A stretch of DNA of 59,393 nt from Merdiplasma sp964643295 (GCA_964643295.1 CAZXSN010000012.1:1-59393), one strand, 5' to 3'. Positions 8,535-18,630 are shown, numbered from the stretch's first letter. Numbers and translations are program-made. The notes: generated from the letters alone by a model not told the origin.

Positions 8535-10749
8535 TTAGTCCACCTCGAACTGAATGCTGACCGTGGCAAAGCCAACGTTGGCCGCCACATACCGTTCCAT
8601 CTTGTTTTTCACAGCCGTAAGCAAAAGCGGATCCGCCGCCTTTAAGTAGATCGCCTGCCGGTAATAATCCTGCACCTTGGCGATCGGCTCACTGGCGGGG
8701 CCTAAAATTGCCACCGGATGAGAGGCTGTCACTTTCTCAATAAATTTCCTTAAGTATCCGCAGGCAAGCGTTAAATGCGATTCATCCAGACAGGAGCAGT
8801 GGATCGCGATCATACTGCCGCAGGGCGGATAGGATGCCAGATTTCGGTGGGTGATCTCCTGCCGGTAAAAGCTCTCATAATCCTGCGCCGCCGCCGCACG
8901 GACACTGTAATGATCCGGGTCATATGTCTGGATCACCACATGCCCCGGTTTTCCGGCCCGTCCGGCCCGTCCGGCCGCCTGCGTCAAAAGCTGAAATGTG
9001 CGCTCCGCCGCCCGAAAGTCCACGGCATGCAGCGACAGATCCGCCGCCAGCACTCCCATCAGAGTCACATCCGGAAAATCATGCCCCTTGACAATCATCT
9101 GTGTACCGATTAAGATATCCGCCTCATGGTTCGCGAAGGCGGAGAGAATCTTTTCATGTCCGTCCTTGGCCCTAGTCGTATCCAGATCCATGCGAAGCAC
9201 CCTGGCCGCGGGAAACTGTCTTCTCACTTCCTCCTCGATCTGCTGCGTCCCGGCCCGGAATGCCCGAATAAAGTTGGATCCGCACTGCGGACAGACCTTC
9301 ACCTGCGGCTGTTCGTAGCCGCAGTAATGGCAGATCAGCTTCCCATTTTTATGAAGAGAGAGCGACACATCACAATGGGGACATTTCATCACGTATCCGC
9401 AGGCGCGGCAGGAGACAAATCCCGCATATCCCCGGCGGTTTAAAAAAAGCATCACCTGCTCTTTGCAGGCAAGCGTATCCTTCATGTGATCCCGCAGGCT
9501 GTGGCTTAAAATCGAGCGGTTTCCTTCCCGAAGCTCCTTTCGCAGATCCACGACTTCCACCTGCGCCAAAGACGCTGATCCGGCACGTTTCGTCAGACGA
9601 AACAGGCGGTACTTCCCGGTCTGCGCCCCGTAAAAGGCCTCCAGAGAAGGAGTAGCCGACCCCAGCACCACTTTTGCCTGCTCCATCTCGCCGCGCTTCA
9701 TCGCCACCTCTCTCGCATGGTAGCGGGGCATGGATTCGCTTTGATAAGCCGGTTCCTGCTCCTCATCGATCACAATGATCCCCAGATTGGGAAACGGGGT
9801 AAACAGTGCGGAACGCGGTCCGATCATCACATCCAGCTGTCCCAACCTGGCACGTTCAAACTGATCGGATCGCTCCCCGGCGGACAGTCTGGAATTGATC
9901 ACGGAAACCCGGTCGCCAAAACGCCGGTAGAAGCGCAGAACTGTCTGATAGGTCAGCGCGATCTCCGGAATTAGCATAATCGCCTGCTGCCCGTGTTCTA
10001 CGGCCCTGGCAATTAACTCCATGTACACTTCCGTTTTGCCGCTTCCGGTCACTCCGTAGATTAAGTACTTCCCGCAGGGGTTTTCCTCCCATTCGGCGGA
10101 GATCTCCTCCACGATCTGCTTCTGCTCCTCATTCAGCTCAATGGTGTCGGCTTCCTGGTCTCTTACGGCAACCGGATTGCGGTACTTTTTCTCCGTTTCC
10201 ACCCGCAAAATCCCCTGCTCCTCCAGGGCCTTGATCACCGCCGGAGTAATATTTAACTTTTCCGCGGCCAGCTCACAGGGGAAAACCGGCTCCTCGATTA
10301 AAGCTTCCAGCATCCTGGCTCTTGCCGTCTGGTGTTTCTGCCGGAAAAACGCCAGTTTCTCTTCGGCCTCCTTACGCGAAAGCACCAGATACATGGTCTT
10401 CTTCTCCCGGCTTTTTACCCGGCCTCTGACCGGGATCACAGTTTTTAACGCCTGCAGCATGGTAGAACCGTAGTGATCCCGAATCCAGGCAGCAAGGCCT
10501 ACCAGACGGGCCTCCTCATCCCCGGCATCCGAAAGCACACGGACGATCTGCTTGATCTTGCCCGGATCATAGTCCGGATGAGCAGAAAGCCCGGTGACAT
10601 ACCCGCGGATGAAACGGTTTCCCGGCCCGAACGGTACTTCCACCACCGTACCCGGCTCTAAAGATCCAAGAAGATCTTCCGGCACCCGGTACTGAAACAC
10701 CCGGTCCAGCTTTCCGCTGTTGATCTCTACAACGACATCCGCGTAACAT
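8535..10749 (-). CDS. priA: Primosomal protein N' (PriA helicase), apparent frameshift at start
   Basis: PriA binds stalled replication forks and reloads the replisome. The protein has a 3'-fork-binding domain, a GVTGSGKT Walker A motif, a DEEQ-type Walker B motif and eight zinc cysteines in paired CxxC motifs (region 8940-9350). Oddity: in the helicase frame there is no start codon before a GTG at 10700, which would remove the conserved first strand. Reading from the ATG at 10747-10749 and skipping one T of the pair at 10745-10746 gives MYADVVVEINSGKLDR joined to VFQYRVPE, the classic PriA N-terminus and a 737-residue protein. As written, the ATG frame is +1 relative to the gene. This may be a base-call error, a strain mutation or translation from the GTG, which has no visible ribosome binding site. 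Confidence 0.9.
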
Positions 10750-10930
10750 TCCCCTTTTTCCAGTCCCCTTCACTCTCTTTCCTTTTTTCGGCTTTTCCTG
10801 CCGACACTTAAAATCTTTGCCTAACCTGACTCAGAAAGGAAAAGGTGAACCCTTACTTTTCCCCGTCCGGCAGCGGCCGGTATTTTTAACTTTTTCTTTC
10901 ACCGTCTCTGCCTTACTTTTTGGCCCGGAC

Positions 10931-12448
10931 TTACTTTTCTTTTGACGCAAAGTCTTCCCCCGCGTCCTGCCCTTTAAGTTTTGCCTCCGCACGGTCATCC
11001 GATAAGATCTTCTGGATGATCACCCGCTCATCCATCGGATACTTCTTCCCGGCAATCTCCTGGTAATCCTCATGTCCTTTCCCGGCAAGCACGATGATAT
11101 CCCCCGGCTCCCCGTAATGGATCGCATAGGCGATTGCCTCCCTGCGGTCGGTGATGCAGATATATTTTCCGTCCGTCTTCCCGATGCCTGTCAGAATATC
11201 GTCAATGATATCCGTCGGTTTCTCATAGCGCGGATTATCCGAAGTGATGATGGAAAGATCCGCCAGATGGCCGGAAACCTCTCCCATCTGATAGCGCCGC
11301 CGTCTGTCCCGGTTTCCGCCGCATCCAAACAGGCACACCAGGCGGTGCGGATGATATTCCTTCAGCGTCGTCAGCAGATTTTCCAGAGCCATCGCGTTGT
11401 GCGCGTAATCGATCAGCAGCGTAAACGAATCGGAGACTTTCACCATCTCCACGCGCCCTTTCACCTGCACACTCTTTAAGGCCCTCTGAATGCTGTCCTC
11501 CGAGACCTGAAAATGCCGACAGGCCGCAATCGCCGCCATGGCATTGTAGATGCTGAACTTGCCGGGGATATCGATCTCCATGTCAAAGTTTAACAGTCCC
11601 CGCACGGTGCAGGCAACTCCCAGATACCCGCTGCGGGACACCAGATGGTCTCTCACCGCCCGAAGGTCATTGCCCTCCTCAAAGCCGAAAGTCTCCACTT
11701 CACAGGTATGCCCTTCCAGGATTCCGCCCAGATGGATGTCATCCCCGTTAAAAATGCCGATGCGGCACTGGCGGAAAAGCCTGCTTTTGCACTCCATGTA
11801 GTCCTCGAAACTGGCATGCTCCGCCGGACCAATGTGGTCAGGTTCAATGTTGGTGAAAATACCGATCTCAAAGGGAATCCCTTCCGTCCTGTGCAGCATC
11901 AGCCCCTGGGAAGAGACCTCCATCACCACGATCTGACAGCCTTCCTTCACCATACGGGCGAAATATTCCTGAATGACAATCGACTCCGGCGTGGTATTTT
12001 CCGCGGGAATCGACTTATCGCCGATAATGGTTTCAATCGTGCCGATCAGGCCAACCTTATATCCGGCTGCCTCCAGGATGGATTTTACCATGTAGGTCGT
12101 GGTGGTCTTGCCCTTGGTGCCGGTCACGCCGATCACCTTGAGCTTTTCCGCAGGATACCCGTTCCAGGCCGCCGCGATCTGGGCCATCGCAATCCTGGAA
12201 TCAGGAACCAGAATCACCGTCACTTCCGGCGGCGCCTCCACGCTTTCCTCCACCACCAGCACACTGGCTCCCTTGCGGAGGGCATCGGGAACATACTTGT
12301 GACCGTCCGTCACCGCGCCGCGAATGCAGAAAAACAGGGTTCCCTTCGTGACTTTGCGCGAATTGTTGGTGATCCTTACCACATCCTGCTCTTCATCTCC
12401 CTGCAGGCGGGTATAGGTCACCCGCTCCAGCAACATGCTTAACTTCAT
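10931..12448 (-). CDS. murE: UDP-N-acetylmuramoyl-tripeptide synthetase MurE
   Basis: MurE adds the third amino acid to the peptidoglycan stem in the cytoplasm. The 505-residue protein has the ATP loop GTKGKT (110-115), a probable carbamylated lysine K221, and the three Mur domains in order. The motif DNPR (404-407) is the signature of meso-diaminopimelate ligases, so a DAP-type wall is inferred. The start at 12448 is chosen because GGGAGGT lies nine bases upstream; an earlier in-frame GTG overlaps that ribosome binding site. A promoter is visible about 120 bases upstream. It is not next to other mur genes, which is common in this group. Confidence 0.94.
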   Translation of the reverse strand: MKLSMLLERVTYTRLQGDEEQDVVRITNNSRKVTKGTLFFCIRGAVTDGHKYVPDALRKGASVLVVEESVEAPPEVTVILVPDSRIAMAQIAAAWNGYPAEKLKVIGVTGTKGKTTTTYMVKSILEAAGYKVGLIGTIETIIGDKSIPAENTTPESIVIQEYFARMVKEGCQIVVMEVSSQGLMLHRTEGIPFEIGIFTNIEPDHIGPAEHASFEDYMECKSRLFRQCRIGIFNGDDIHLGGILEGHTCEVETFGFEEGNDLRAVRDHLVSRSGYLGVACTVRGLLNFDMEIDIPGKFSIYNAMAAIAACRHFQVSEDSIQRALKSVQVKGRVEMVKVSDSFTLLIDYAHNAMALENLLTTLKEYHPHRLVCLFGCGGNRDRRRRYQMGEVSGHLADLSIITSDNPRYEKPTDIIDDILTGIGKTDGKYICITDRREAIAYAIHYGEPGDIIVLAGKGHEDYQEIAGKKYPMDERVIIQKILSDDRAEAKLKGQDAGEDFASKEK

Positions 12449-12566
12449 CCCTGTATTACCTCCCACTTTTTCCGGTGCGGCGCCAAAACGAATCTTCCTT
12501 CCTCCCCGCAGAAAACCCGCCCTGTAAGGACAAATCTCCCCAGCCGGCGCACACCCGTAAACCCTT

Positions 12567-12602
12567 GTGTTTCATTATAACACCGCTGTTTATCCACTAC
12601 AA
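12567..12602 (-). promoter_or_regulatory. Sigma-A-type promoter for murE
   Basis: On the minus strand TTGTAG (12597-12602) and a perfect TATAAT (12574-12579) are separated by 17 bases. The predicted start lies near 12567, giving a leader of about 120 bases before murE. Nothing else coding is nearby. Confidence 0.65.
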
Positions 12603-12769
12603 GAGCCTATTTCGGCTTCCCGGGAAGTACGTCCCAGAAAGCCTTAGAGAATGGCCGCTTCGTTCAAGACAACCTATACTCGTTCGGGGGACGTATGAAA
12701 AGACAAAGGCCAAACACCGGAAGGCATATCAATCCGGGAAGAGGACAGAAGAACAGAGAAATGATAACG

Positions 12770-12808
12770 AATCAAGAAAGGACCTGTCCGTAAAAATCAG
12801 ACAGATCC
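12770..12808 (-). terminator. Possible terminator after the histidine kinase gene
   Basis: A nine-base imperfect stem (12800-12808 with 12780-12788) is followed on the minus strand by CTTTCTTG. It lies about 130 bases past the kinase stop. The T-run is broken, so termination is only moderately supported. The rest of the 12449-12936 gap shows only the murE promoter. Confidence 0.4.
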
Positions 12809-12936
12809 CTGAAAATTCATTGATCCATGATGTTGATATTGATGACCATCCATATATTTCCCTTGTTTCCCGCGGAAAAAGTCCTGGCATCACACCTTCC
12901 GTTTCTCTGCGGATTCCCTTTCAGCCAACAGACTGC

Positions 12937-14373
12937 TTACGATACGGAAACTCTCTCCAGGGCCGGCAGCGAAAACCAGAATTCGACACCATCGTCGAGG
13001 TTTTCCACGCCATAGCGTCCGCCGTGCAGCAGCACAGTCGTGCGCACAATGTAAAGCCCCAGTCCGGCGTGATCCTCCCCGCCGGTCCCCTGGTAATAAC
13101 TGTTCCACACTTTGGCTGTCTTTTCCTCCGGGATCCGCTCTCCCTCATTGTAGACACGGAAAAAGACTTCCTGTTCCCTTTTCTCCAGGGTGATACGGAT
13201 CGTGCCGCCCGTGTTCGTATGGGAAAAGGCGTTTAACAGGTAGTTGCTCATCGCCTGCTCCAAGCTTCCGCGGTCCGCCCAGACAAAGCAGTCCCGCTCC
13301 AGGGACAGTGTGCGCCTGATCTCCTTCTGGCGAAAGAGCGCGTCGTATTTCATCAGCAGATATTCACTCGTCTCCGAAAGATCCAGCTTCTGTTTGTCCA
13401 GTTCCCCCAGCTGATACTCCGCGGCGGACAGCTTCAGAAGATTGCGGATCATCTCCGACATCTTTTCGATCTCCTCCTGGATCGAGGCAAAGTAGTACTC
13501 CCGCTCTTTGCCGTCCCCTAAAAGCTGCAGCATCTCCACCTGGCTGGAGATCACAGCCAGCGGTGTTTTCAGTTCATGGGAAATATTGGCGGAAAACTCC
13601 TGACGCATCCGCTCCAGCCGCTCCTTCTGGTCGTTCTGCTCCTGCAGCTTTTCATTGCTCTCCTCCAGCTCCTGAATATAGTGCTGGATCTGGCTCGCCA
13701 TGTCGTTGAAGTTGCGGGCCAGCACGTTGACCTCCTCAAAAGGAGTCTCCTCGGTGACACGGGCGGAAAAATCATGCTGGGCAAGCTGCCGGGAGACAAC
13801 GGCCATCTTCTCAATCGGCCGCGCGATCCAGCGCGACATCACAAACATCACCACGCTGCCAACCAGCACCGCGATCACCACCACGATCGAAAGAAAACGC
13901 TCCGTATAGGAGAACGCGCTGTAGGTGCTGCCGGAGGTCTCGCGGATAAATACGTAGTATTTTCGTCCGTTCTGATAGAAGCAGCCGCGCAGACGGGCAC
14001 CGTTGTGCGCACGGTCCCCTTTCAGCATGGACGGGTTTTCCTCGTATTTCTCGGCAACGATCTGGATCGTGCGATGCACGTTTCCTTCCGGATCCTGCGG
14101 GGAGGTCGTATAAATCGGCGTAAAATCCTCATCCGCGATCACAAACGCCAGATGGTCATCCTCGTAACTGTCGAACACTTCGTAATCCGACTCCTGCAGG
14201 CTCGCCATATCCATCTCGTTGATCACGCGAAACGACTCCATAATCAGCCGTTCCTTGGCGCGGGTATAAAATCTGGGCGCAAAGAGACTGTACACAACCG
14301 CGCTCCCGCCGACCACGATCAGCAGAAACGCAATCTCCATGCCGATCAGATTCGTTTTCAGCTTACCTTTCAT
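12937..14373 (-). CDS. Sensor histidine kinase (HisKA/HATPase)
   Basis: This is a 478-residue membrane sensor kinase. Order: transmembrane helix 1 (about 10-32), extracytoplasmic sensor domain (33-158), helix 2 (160-180), HAMP (181-235), coiled linker, HisKA with phospho-acceptor H266 in SHELKTPL, then a HATPase domain with N and G boxes. The sensor domain belongs to no family I can name. I chose the ATG at 14373, inside the end of the regulator gene, because GAGGA lies upstream; an in-frame start nine codons earlier is less well supported. It overlaps the response regulator by 11 bases and surely pairs with it. The downstream neighbours in the cluster are envelope-modification genes, which suggests an envelope signal. 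Confidence 0.92.
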   Translation of the reverse strand: MKGKLKTNLIGMEIAFLLIVVGGSAVVYSLFAPRFYTRAKERLIMESFRVINEMDMASLQESDYEVFDSYEDDHLAFVIADEDFTPIYTTSPQDPEGNVHRTIQIVAEKYEENPSMLKGDRAHNGARLRGCFYQNGRKYYVFIRETSGSTYSAFSYTERFLSIVVVIAVLVGSVVMFVMSRWIARPIEKMAVVSRQLAQHDFSARVTEETPFEEVNVLARNFNDMASQIQHYIQELEESNEKLQEQNDQKERLERMRQEFSANISHELKTPLAVISSQVEMLQLLGDGKEREYYFASIQEEIEKMSEMIRNLLKLSAAEYQLGELDKQKLDLSETSEYLLMKYDALFRQKEIRRTLSLERDCFVWADRGSLEQAMSNYLLNAFSHTNTGGTIRITLEKREQEVFFRVYNEGERIPEEKTAKVWNSYYQGTGGEDHAGLGLYIVRTTVLLHGGRYGVENLDDGVEFWFSLPALERVSVS

Positions 14374-15070
14374 TCGAATCGTCCTCAAACAGATATCCAA
14401 TCCCGTACAGGGAACGGATCGCCGAACCGTGCTCCCCCAGCTTCTTCCTCAGCTGCTTGATGATCGTATCTACGGTGCGGACGTCCCCCTCGTAATCGTA
14501 TCCCCACAGATTTTCCAGCAGGGTTTCTCTGCGCTGAATGCGGCCCCGGTTACGGATCAGATATTCCAGCATTTCATATTCTTTCGGGGTTAAGGGGATG
14601 GGCTCTCCCTCGCAGAAAACTCTCCTGGATTCCGGTTCCAGCACAATCTCCCCGGCGCTGATTCGCTCCTGCAGCTTGCCGGAGCGCCGCAAAATCGCCT
14701 CGATGTGCGCTTTTACGATCGAGAGCACATACGGCTTCGTGATGTAATCGTCCGCGCCGCTGTCGAACGTGCGCAGCTGATCCTGCACAGAATCCCTGGC
14801 CGTCACCATGATCACCGGAATCTCCGACTTTCTGCGGATCTCCTTTAAGATCTCCATCCCGCTGATATCCGGCAGCATCAGGTCCAGTAAAACCAGATCA
14901 ATCTTCTGCATCCCGTCGTAGAAGTACTCCAGTCCCTGATACCCATCCAGGGCATATTGTACGTCGTATCCGTTCATCTGTAAATAGTCGGCCAGCGTTT
15001 TTGCCAGTTTCGGCTCGTCCTCAATTAAAAGGATCCGGATATCCCTTCTGTATTTCTCCTCACCAGACAA
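14363..15070 (-). CDS. OmpR-family response regulator
   Basis: This is a two-domain regulator of 235 residues. The receiver domain has the acidic pair near residues 18-19, phospho-acceptor D63 in LLDLMLPD and K112 in ITKPY. A winged-helix DNA-binding domain spans about 140-230. The start codon appears to be TTG at 15070, preceded by GGGGGATGAGAG; no ATG is available before the receiver core. The gene begins 46 bases inside the end of the SGNH-protein gene, so the two are translationally linked. Its targets are unknown; autoregulation and control of the upstream acyltransferase pair are plausible guesses. Confidence 0.92.
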   Translation of the reverse strand: MSGEEKYRRDIRILLIEDEPKLAKTLADYLQMNGYDVQYALDGYQGLEYFYDGMQKIDLVLLDLMLPDISGMEILKEIRRKSEIPVIMVTARDSVQDQLRTFDSGADDYITKPYVLSIVKAHIEAILRRSGKLQERISAGEIVLEPESRRVFCEGEPIPLTPKEYEMLEYLIRNRGRIQRRETLLENLWGYDYEGDVRTVDTIIKQLRKKLGEHGSAIRSLYGIGYLFEDDSNER

Positions 15071-16194
15071 CTCTCATCCCCCATTCCCTGCAGCTTCACC
15101 GTCCCGGTCTTTTTATACTCCTGCTTCCGCGCGGTATACTCCGCCTTTCGTCCCGCCACATACTCCGCGGCATTCTCCCTGGACACATGTATGCCAAAGC
15201 CCGGATAGGAATCTTTCCCGCTGATCGTATCAATCATCAGATCCGCCACTTCATAGTAAAAATGTGTTCTGTCATAAAAATTATAAGGGTTCAGCGTGAT
15301 ATCATTATACCCGGAAAAGTCCCAGAAATCCGTGATTCGGGAGATATCGCTCAGATAATCCCGGTAGTAGGTGCTGTCATACCCCTTGTATCTGGTAAAA
15401 AACGAAGGCGTCACGATGATCTGCAGCTGCGTGTCATTTTTATCACAGATCTTCTTGATCCTTCTTAAAGAATCGAGAATCTCCTGGTAATACTCCGACT
15501 TCGGATTTTTCTTAAACAGCTGTTTCAGATCTTTGTCGTAAGTGGCAAGGACACTTGTTTTCGTATAGGATTCCCAGGCCGCATCGTCCTGCATTCTGGG
15601 GTAGTAACGGCTTAAATCCCTCTCCCCCTCGGTAGGCCCCTCATAGGCCGGAGGAGAAAACCCTCTCTCTTTCAGTTCCTGAAAACTGACGCTGACATCC
15701 TTAAAGAGCAGATCCGCAATCTCTAAAATCTTCGGTTTCCCGCTCACCACCGCCGGAATCCTATCGTGCAGATCGTTCTGATCCCGGCTTATCTGATTGA
15801 CTTCACTGCCGGAGAGAGCGATCACGATTTTTTTCGGATTCGCGTATTTCATCAGGAAGTTGGTCATGACCTCATACTCGGTAAAGTTGCCGTGCACCTC
15901 AAACAGGTTGTAATAGCGGTACCCGTCCAGTTCCTGAAGCTTTTCCGGGCGAAAGGCCCCCGCTTTGGATCCGCCCAGCAGAAAGGCGTCGTACTCCTTC
16001 CCAAAGTGCACGATATGCTCCGCTTTTAATTCCCGCAGGAAGTCATTCACATCCGCCGAAGAGATGTCCGCGTAATCCCCGGACTGATAGGAAAAATACC
16101 CGTAAGGATCCACCAGGACATTCATGGCCGCCACAAAAGTAAGCACCGCCAGGATCCAGCAGACCATTGCTTTGTTCCAGTGCTTATAATTCAC
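15025..16194 (-). CDS. Membrane-anchored DltD/AlgX-like SGNH protein
   Basis: This is a 389-residue protein with one N-terminal membrane anchor (about 8-28) and an extracytoplasmic domain. Features of SGNH/DltD-like acyl-transfer partners are visible: an LLGGSKAG segment with candidate nucleophile S76, and YDRTHF near residue 320 giving the Asp and His of the triad. The block holding the Ser is GGS where classic enzymes have GDS. Such proteins pair with MBOAT acyltransferases and move acyl groups onto surface polymers. The MBOAT gene lies 80 bases upstream. Start: GTG at 16194 behind GGAGGCGGCGGG. The acceptor polymer is unknown. DltA and DltC are absent here, so D-alanylation is not supported. 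Confidence 0.75.
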   Translation of the reverse strand: MNYKHWNKAMVCWILAVLTFVAAMNVLVDPYGYFSYQSGDYADISSADVNDFLRELKAEHIVHFGKEYDAFLLGGSKAGAFRPEKLQELDGYRYYNLFEVHGNFTEYEVMTNFLMKYANPKKIVIALSGSEVNQISRDQNDLHDRIPAVVSGKPKILEIADLLFKDVSVSFQELKERGFSPPAYEGPTEGERDLSRYYPRMQDDAAWESYTKTSVLATYDKDLKQLFKKNPKSEYYQEILDSLRRIKKICDKNDTQLQIIVTPSFFTRYKGYDSTYYRDYLSDISRITDFWDFSGYNDITLNPYNFYDRTHFYYEVADLMIDTISGKDSYPGFGIHVSRENAAEYVAGRKAEYTARKQEYKKTGTVKLQGMGDESCLVRRNTEGISGSF

Positions 16195-16274
16195 CCCGCC
16201 GCCTCCAGATTAACCATTTCCAAATCAATGGGAACATAAGTTTCTCTGCCCGAAAAAGCTTTTTCCCCTTTCGT

Positions 16275-17705
16275 TCAAAACTGAAAATACAAAAACTCTA
16301 CCACCCGGTTCATACGGCTTAAACAGACCGCCAGCAGAATGCCCGCAAAAAGGAAGTGCCTCCAGTCCGGATGAAACCGCTTCGCCATCTCCTGCGTCGT
16401 AGGGGCAAACCAGCACAGAAGAAGGCTTCCCGCGGCCAGCAGGCAAAGATCTTTGTTTGCCAGAACAAACTGAAGACAGCCAGAAAGAGCCGCCCGCTCC
16501 CCCTGCGCAAACAGGGCGCGAAAATCAAACATGCTGCGGTAGACGATCCAGGCATCTGTAAGATTATCGGCCACAAAGATCACTCTCGTAAGAAGGATGC
16601 ACACAAAGGTCCCGGCCGCCCCAGCCAGCCTGGGCGGCATTTTCTTATGGTAGCTTTGCCAGGCGCCAATGCACACAAGTACTCCGTTTACCAGCCCCCA
16701 GAGGATGAAATTCCATCCGGCGCCGTGCCAGATCCCGGAGACCAGAAACGTTGCCATCGTGGCGATGTAATAGTTTCTCCACCAGCAGTTTTTGCGGAAC
16801 ACGTTCTTGAAGACATAGCCGCTTAAAAACCGTGAGAGAGTCATATGCTGGCGCTGCCAGTACTCCTGCATGTTTCTTGCTTTCCAGGGAGCATTGAAGT
16901 TTTCCGGCAGATGAATGTTGTAAAAAAGCGCCAGACCGATTGCCATGTCCGTGTAGCCGGACAGGTCAAAGTAGTAGGAAAGGCTGTATTCCAGCGTGTA
17001 AAACCACGATTCCCACATGGGGATTCCCTCTTTGATGGAACCGTAAAACGCCGCCGCGCTCTCGTTCATCGGATCGGCGAAGAGCATTTTTTTCGCGCAG
17101 CCGATCGCCAGGATGAAGATCCCCAGCGAGATGTTCTCCTGGTTCAGTTTCAGATTCCTCTCATCGGAAAACTGCGGAGTAATCTCTTTGTGATGCACGA
17201 TCGGTCCCACGATCAGCTGCGGAAAGAACGTGATAAACAGCAGATACTCGAGAATCGTATACTGTCTTGTCTCCCCGCGGTAACAATCCACCAGAAAGGC
17301 GATCAGCTGAAACGTGAAAAACGAAATCCCAATCGGCAGCGCGATCTGCTTTAGCGCAAAGTCTGCGCCAGTCAGCGCGTTTAAGTTCTCCAGGAAGAAA
17401 TCGCTGTACTTATAATACCCCAACAGCGCAAGATTTCCAAGTACGCCGAGCAAAAGGATCCATTTTTTCTCTCCGTGATCCTTCCCGGGGATCCGGCACA
17501 TGGCGATTCCCAGCACGTAGTTGGCCAGCACACTGCCCAGGAAGAACGGGAAAAAGTCGGGACTCCCCTGGGCATAGAAGTAAAAGGAGGCCGCTGCCAG
17601 CAAAATCTTTGCCAGCGTGTAATACCGAACACGATTCAAAATCCAGTAGCCGCCGGTCACGATGGGGAAGAACACCAGCAGGAACTGATAGGATGAAAAA
17701 ATCAT
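16275..17705 (-). CDS. MBOAT family O-acyltransferase (AlgI-like)
   Basis: This is a 476-residue polytopic membrane protein with roughly ten hydrophobic helices. It contains the MBOAT hallmark segments YYFDLSGYTDMAIG (about 244-257), EYWQRQHMTLS (281-291) and the catalytic histidine H327 in GIWHGAGWN. AlgI-like enzymes pass acetyl groups from the cytoplasm across the membrane to a partner that acylates a polysaccharide. The adjacent SGNH-like gene is the expected partner. The ATG at 17705 has GGGGAGA upstream. It follows the ABC permease gene by only 19 bases, so the acylation pair may be expressed from the importer transcript as well as from its own signals. Confidence 0.92.
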   Translation of the reverse strand: MIFSSYQFLLVFFPIVTGGYWILNRVRYYTLAKILLAAASFYFYAQGSPDFFPFFLGSVLANYVLGIAMCRIPGKDHGEKKWILLLGVLGNLALLGYYKYSDFFLENLNALTGADFALKQIALPIGISFFTFQLIAFLVDCYRGETRQYTILEYLLFITFFPQLIVGPIVHHKEITPQFSDERNLKLNQENISLGIFILAIGCAKKMLFADPMNESAAAFYGSIKEGIPMWESWFYTLEYSLSYYFDLSGYTDMAIGLALFYNIHLPENFNAPWKARNMQEYWQRQHMTLSRFLSGYVFKNVFRKNCWWRNYYIATMATFLVSGIWHGAGWNFILWGLVNGVLVCIGAWQSYHKKMPPRLAGAAGTFVCILLTRVIFVADNLTDAWIVYRSMFDFRALFAQGERAALSGCLQFVLANKDLCLLAAGSLLLCWFAPTTQEMAKRFHPDWRHFLFAGILLAVCLSRMNRVVEFLYFQF

Positions 17706-17724
17706 AGAGTCTCCCCTGCCTTTC

Positions 17725-18501
17725 TCACTCAGGCACTTTCCAGCGGCTCATACGGTTCTCCAGAAACCGAAACAGGACTTCTTCCATGAACATCATCACC
17801 ACGCCGAGAGTAATGATGACAATCAGCGTCACCGCTGTATCTCCGGTATTTCTCCCTACACTTAAGACATATCCCATGCCCCGGGGCACACCGACCATCT
17901 CCGCGGCGATCACCACACGCCAGGCAAAGCCAAGCCCTAAGCGGAAACCGGCAGTCACATAAGGCAGGATTGAGGGGATCACACAGTAGCGTACCTGCTG
18001 CCAAAGGCTGGCCTCCATGATCTCTAAAACCTGAATGAGCCTGCGGTCCACGTTTTGGACGCCCTGGTAGGTGTTGACGATGATCGGGGAGAGGGATCCC
18101 ATCACGATGATAAAGATCGCCGCCCGGTTTCCAAGGCCAAACCAGAGGATCGCCAATGGCACCCAGGCCACGCCGGGAATCGGCGAGACAAAGCGGATGA
18201 TCGGATAAAGGAGATTACGCACATTTTCGCTCATGCCGATGAAGATTCCTAAGGGCAGCCCGATTAACACTGCGATGCCAAAACCAATCAGCACGCGCTG
18301 GAAACTGACCCAGACATTAAAAAGCAGATAGCCGGAGAAAAGCATCTCTCCCAGCCTTTTTGCCACCTCCCAGGGCAATGGAAACAGCATCCGCGATACA
18401 TCTTTCTCTACCCGTCCAAAAAGCCCTGTCATGGAGGCCAGCGTCCAGAGCGCAAGCAGGATCGCTGCCCCCAGGCATCCTAGCAGCAGTTTCTTTTTCA
18501 C
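17725..18501 (-). CDS. ABC transporter permease, SsuC/TauC type
   Basis: This is a 258-residue inner-membrane permease with about six helices and the EAA-type loop near residues 150-180 (EIMEAS-LWQQVRYCVIPSILPY). It belongs to the nitrate/sulfonate/taurine class that works as a homodimer with one ATPase and one binding protein, all encoded upstream. GTG start at 18501 with AAGGGAAA upstream. A 268-base gap packed with inverted repeats separates it from the binding-protein gene, unlike the overlaps elsewhere in this operon, which suggests a control point. Confidence 0.9.
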   Translation of the reverse strand: MKKKLLLGCLGAAILLALWTLASMTGLFGRVEKDVSRMLFPLPWEVAKRLGEMLFSGYLLFNVWVSFQRVLIGFGIAVLIGLPLGIFIGMSENVRNLLYPIIRFVSPIPGVAWVPLAILWFGLGNRAAIFIIVMGSLSPIIVNTYQGVQNVDRRLIQVLEIMEASLWQQVRYCVIPSILPYVTAGFRLGLGFAWRVVIAAEMVGVPRGMGYVLSVGRNTGDTAVTLIVIITLGVVMMFMEEVLFRFLENRMSRWKVPE

Positions 18502-18540
18502 GTTGATTTCCCTTTTCTTTTCCCTTATGGTGCTCCCTTA

Positions 18541-18569
18541 AGCTTCCTAAAGTCTTTCTTTAGGAAGCT
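18541..18569. repeat. Perfect 12-base inverted repeat
   Basis: Arms at 18541-18552 and 18558-18569 pair perfectly around TCTTT. On the minus strand the hairpin lies 40 bases before the permease start and has no T-run after it. It may stabilise or hinder translation of the permease message. Confidence 0.6.
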
Positions 18570-18580
18570 CTTTCGTTTGG

Positions 18581-18630
18581 ATGACCTCCTCCCGAAAATT
18601 AAGTTTTGCTTCCCGCCGGGAGGAGATCAT
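18581..18630. repeat. Long inverted repeat holding AGGAGG sequences
   Basis: Arms at 18581-18594 and 18617-18630 pair over 14 bases with one G-U pair. The arms contain CTCCTCC and GGAGGAG. A leader RNA folded this way would bury a ribosome-binding-site-like sequence, though no ORF starting behind it was recognised. Confidence 0.5.
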
